Assembly (NCBI GenBank): GCA_027069645.1
Contig: JALXEI010000141.1
Span: 1-6,166, forward strand
Source of the DNA: Hyphomicrobiales bacterium
GTDB lineage: Bacteria; Pseudomonadota; Alphaproteobacteria; Rhizobiales; JAKIUO01
Reading direction: 5' to 3'
DNA: 6,166 bases
The notes beneath the pieces were generated by a model, which searched no databases, was not told where the DNA came from, and was given only the letters and a program-made list of their open reading frames with translations. Shown here in pieces: positions 4,953 to 6,166 of the stretch. Within the stretch, counting starts at the first letter, position 1. The number at the start of each line of letters is the position of its first letter. The position numbers and the translations under genes were made by a program.

Positions 4953-5729
4953 CTAGGCGGCGGCCATCTCCATTTGCGCGATCTGGCGTTCTTTCTCGGG
5001 CAAATAGGCCAGAAGCATCTCCTTGATGAGTTGCGGGGCCCGATTGGCGCGCAGATGGGTAATGCCGTCAATAGACAGGGTCTGGTTGACTTCTTCAAGT
5101 TTGGCTTTTGTTGCGAGCTTGTCCGAGATGGGCAGGGCAATGGCATTGGAAAGGACAGCACCATAGAGTGTTGTCAGCAGGGCGACGGCCATAGATGGGC
5201 CAATGGCGGCCGGGTCGTCCATTGTCGAGAGCATTTGCACAAGTCCGACCAGCGTCCCGATCATGCCAAAGGCTGGAGCCGCATCACCAAATTGCTTGTA
5301 AATACGTGCCGCCTCGTCAAGCCGTTGCAGGTAAAGGTCGCGTTCAAGCTCAAGCATGCCAATAAGCACTTCTTCCTCATAGCCATCGGCGACCATCTGG
5401 GCGCCCTTTTTCAAAATGGGATCATCAATCTCGGCATTTTCGAGAGCCAGAGGACCACTTTTGCGAACGAGATCGGCCAGTTCGACAAGTTTGTCTATTT
5501 TGTCTTTAGGGGTATCTTTTCTGTTCTTGAAAGCGACACTGGTTCCAAGAGCGAGAGCCGAAAGAACATTGCTGATGGGAAATCGCATGACGGTCACGGA
5601 AAGCCCGCCACCAACAACAATCAACAGGGATGGGACGTTGATAAAGGAACCAAAATCACCACCAATTGCAATGGCAATGACAATGACGAGGAGGCCGGCA
5701 ATGGCGCCGACAATTGTAGCAATATCCAT
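4953..5729 (-). CDS. pomA: Flagellar stator protein, PomA/MotA family
   Basis: A 258-residue inner-membrane protein, near the length of Vibrio PomA and shorter than E. coli MotA. Four membrane helices lie at about 3-22, 32-50, 150-170 and 181-203, with the large cytoplasmic loop between helices 2 and 3. The loop keeps the charged residues Arg89 and Glu97 that contact rotor protein FliG in this family. Helices 3 and 4 carry GDAAPAFGMIGTLVGLV and AVALLTTLYGA. Pro152 and Pro200 match the conserved MotA prolines, and Thr159 and Thr187 match the PomA threonines tied to sodium selectivity. With PomB it converts ion flow into torque. The start gives MDIATIVGAIAG, the usual family beginning; the ribosome site (GGGTGA) is weak and close to the ATG. 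It is the first gene of a two-gene leftward operon. The coupling ion is inferred from these residues, not measured. Confidence 0.94.
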   Translation of the reverse strand: MDIATIVGAIAGLLVIVIAIAIGGDFGSFINVPSLLIVVGGGLSVTVMRFPISNVLSALALGTSVAFKNRKDTPKDKIDKLVELADLVRKSGPLALENAEIDDPILKKGAQMVADGYEEEVLIGMLELERDLYLQRLDEAARIYKQFGDAAPAFGMIGTLVGLVQMLSTMDDPAAIGPSMAVALLTTLYGAVLSNAIALPISDKLATKAKLEEVNQTLSIDGITHLRANRAPQLIKEMLLAYLPEKERQIAQMEMAAA

Positions 5730-5844
5730 AATTCACCCGACTCGATACTTTTAGGCGTTACATTTCTGGTGTGTCTTGAAGTATTAAACATGACCAGGGT
5801 TAAATATTCGTTGAAAACAAATGATAAAAAATTCCTAAGCTCCG

Positions 5845-5850
5845 ATTATA
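5845..5850 (-). promoter_or_regulatory. Candidate -10 box upstream of the stator operon
   Basis: A perfect TATAAT on the minus strand, 115 bases before the pomA start. No good -35 hexamer stands at 16-18 bases, and I could not find a convincing flagellar sigma-28 element between here and the gene. In this AT-rich stretch a chance match is possible. Confidence 0.3.
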
Positions 5851-5957
5851 TCTGTTGAAATAGCATGAAGGCGGAAAAACATGCACGAAGAGCTTTGTTT
5901 GTGCGGATGACTTTCGATTATTGTTTGTCCTGCGGCGATATTGGGGGTAAACAGTCA

Positions 5958-5975
5958 GTTTGAAAATTGTCAAAC
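5958..5975. promoter_or_regulatory. FNR/CRP-type palindrome upstream of ettA
   Basis: GTTTGA (5958-5963) and TCAAAC (5970-5975) form perfect 6-bp arms around AAATTG, itself centred on AATT. The core TTGA-N6-TCAA is the general half-site arrangement of FNR-like regulators, although the inner bases differ from the classic TTGAT-N4-ATCAA. It ends 33 bases before the ettA ATG, where a bound protein could block transcription; as an activator site it would more likely serve the leftward genes. Confidence 0.35.
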
Positions 5976-6008
5976 CTCCCGATGAATGCAAAGAGACGAA
6001 GTTTCCTT

Positions 6009-6166
6009 ATGGCCAATCCTCAATATGTTTATGTCCTTGACGGGCTTTCCAAGTCTTATCCCGGCGGCAAGAAGGTGTTGGACAATGTCCGCCTGTCCTT
6101 CCTGCCCGATGCCAAGATTGGCGTCGTCGGGGTCAATGGTTCGGGTAAATCATCGCTGCTACGCAT
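6009..6166 (+). CDS. ettA: Energy-dependent translational throttle protein EttA, N-terminal part (partial)
   Basis: The first 52 codons of an ABC-F family ATPase that continues past the window. It begins MANPQYVYVLDGLSKSYPGG, runs through VLDNVRLSFLPDAKIGVVG and reaches the Walker A loop GVNGSGKS (residues 41-48) that binds ATP in the first cassette. The short N-terminus with Y-V-Y, then a leading G-x-x-K and the phrase D-A-K-I-G-V-V-G, matches EttA (YjjK) rather than Uup or other ABC-F members. EttA is cytosolic, has no membrane domain, and binds the ribosomal E site, gating entry into elongation according to the ATP/ADP ratio. The ribosome site is weak (GAAG about nine bases before ATG). 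It is divergent from the stator operon. The rest of the gene is outside the window, so the second cassette and the EttA-specific arm cannot be checked. Confidence 0.9.
   Translation, partial: MANPQYVYVLDGLSKSYPGGKKVLDNVRLSFLPDAKIGVVGVNGSGKSSLLR

Noticed and set aside
5739..5790. Sigma-28 (flagellar) promoter for the stator operon, suggested by GCCTAAAA on the minus strand.
   Set aside because: No TAAA-like element stands at the required spacing, and the -10-like part lacks the GATAA core.
4974..5858. 294-codon open frame on the plus strand opposite pomA.
   Set aside because: Shadow of a well-conserved stator gene; its translation is low in recognisable motifs and rich in Gln, Asn and His as expected from reversed codons.
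5800..5991. 63-codon minus-strand frame in the pomA-ettA intergenic region.
   Set aside because: No domain, no clear ribosome site, and it overlaps the candidate -10 box and the palindrome; composition resembles AT-rich non-coding DNA.

Overview
The window reads as a chromosomal segment of an alphaproteobacterium of moderate GC. Three things point there: the cytochrome c maturation order ccmF-ccmH with no ccmG between them (the rhizobial cycK-cycL order), an adjacent FeuPQ/PhoPQ-type two-component system of the kind found beside cyc genes in rhizobia, and PomAB-type flagellar stator genes as seen in several non-rhizobial, often aquatic, alphaproteobacteria. The exact genus cannot be read from this sequence. 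No rRNA, tRNA, CRISPR array, insertion sequence or phage gene is visible, and the longest gene-free stretch is 279 bases.

Layout. Bases 1-728 (+) hold the 3' end of ccmF and a complete ccmH, the haem lyase partners of System I cytochrome c maturation. Bases 821-2904 (-) hold a convergent regulator/sensor pair whose reading frames overlap by ATGA. Bases 3030-3497 (-) encode a secreted PepSY-domain protein with a very arginine-rich linker, transcribed in the same direction and lying just upstream of the regulator. Divergent from it, 3641-3913 (+) encodes a small secreted His/Arg-rich protein that contains four tandem 12-bp repeats and is followed by a hairpin terminator. Bases 4040-5729 (-) encode a PomA-PomB type, probably sodium-driven, flagellar stator pair. 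After a 279-base AT-rich intergenic region the window ends in the first 52 codons of ettA (+).

How the parts may work together. The sensor has a PhoQ-like phosphotransfer motif and a periplasmic domain of FeuQ type. In Sinorhizobium the related pair is restrained by a small periplasmic protein encoded next to it, so the PepSY protein here is a good candidate for a modulator of the sensor. The His/Arg-rich protein, sharing the divergent control region, could be a metal- or polyanion-binding output. This four-gene secreted-peptide and two-component cluster is the most interesting part of the window, but its function is inference. The ccm, stator and ettA genes are ordinary housekeeping or motility functions.
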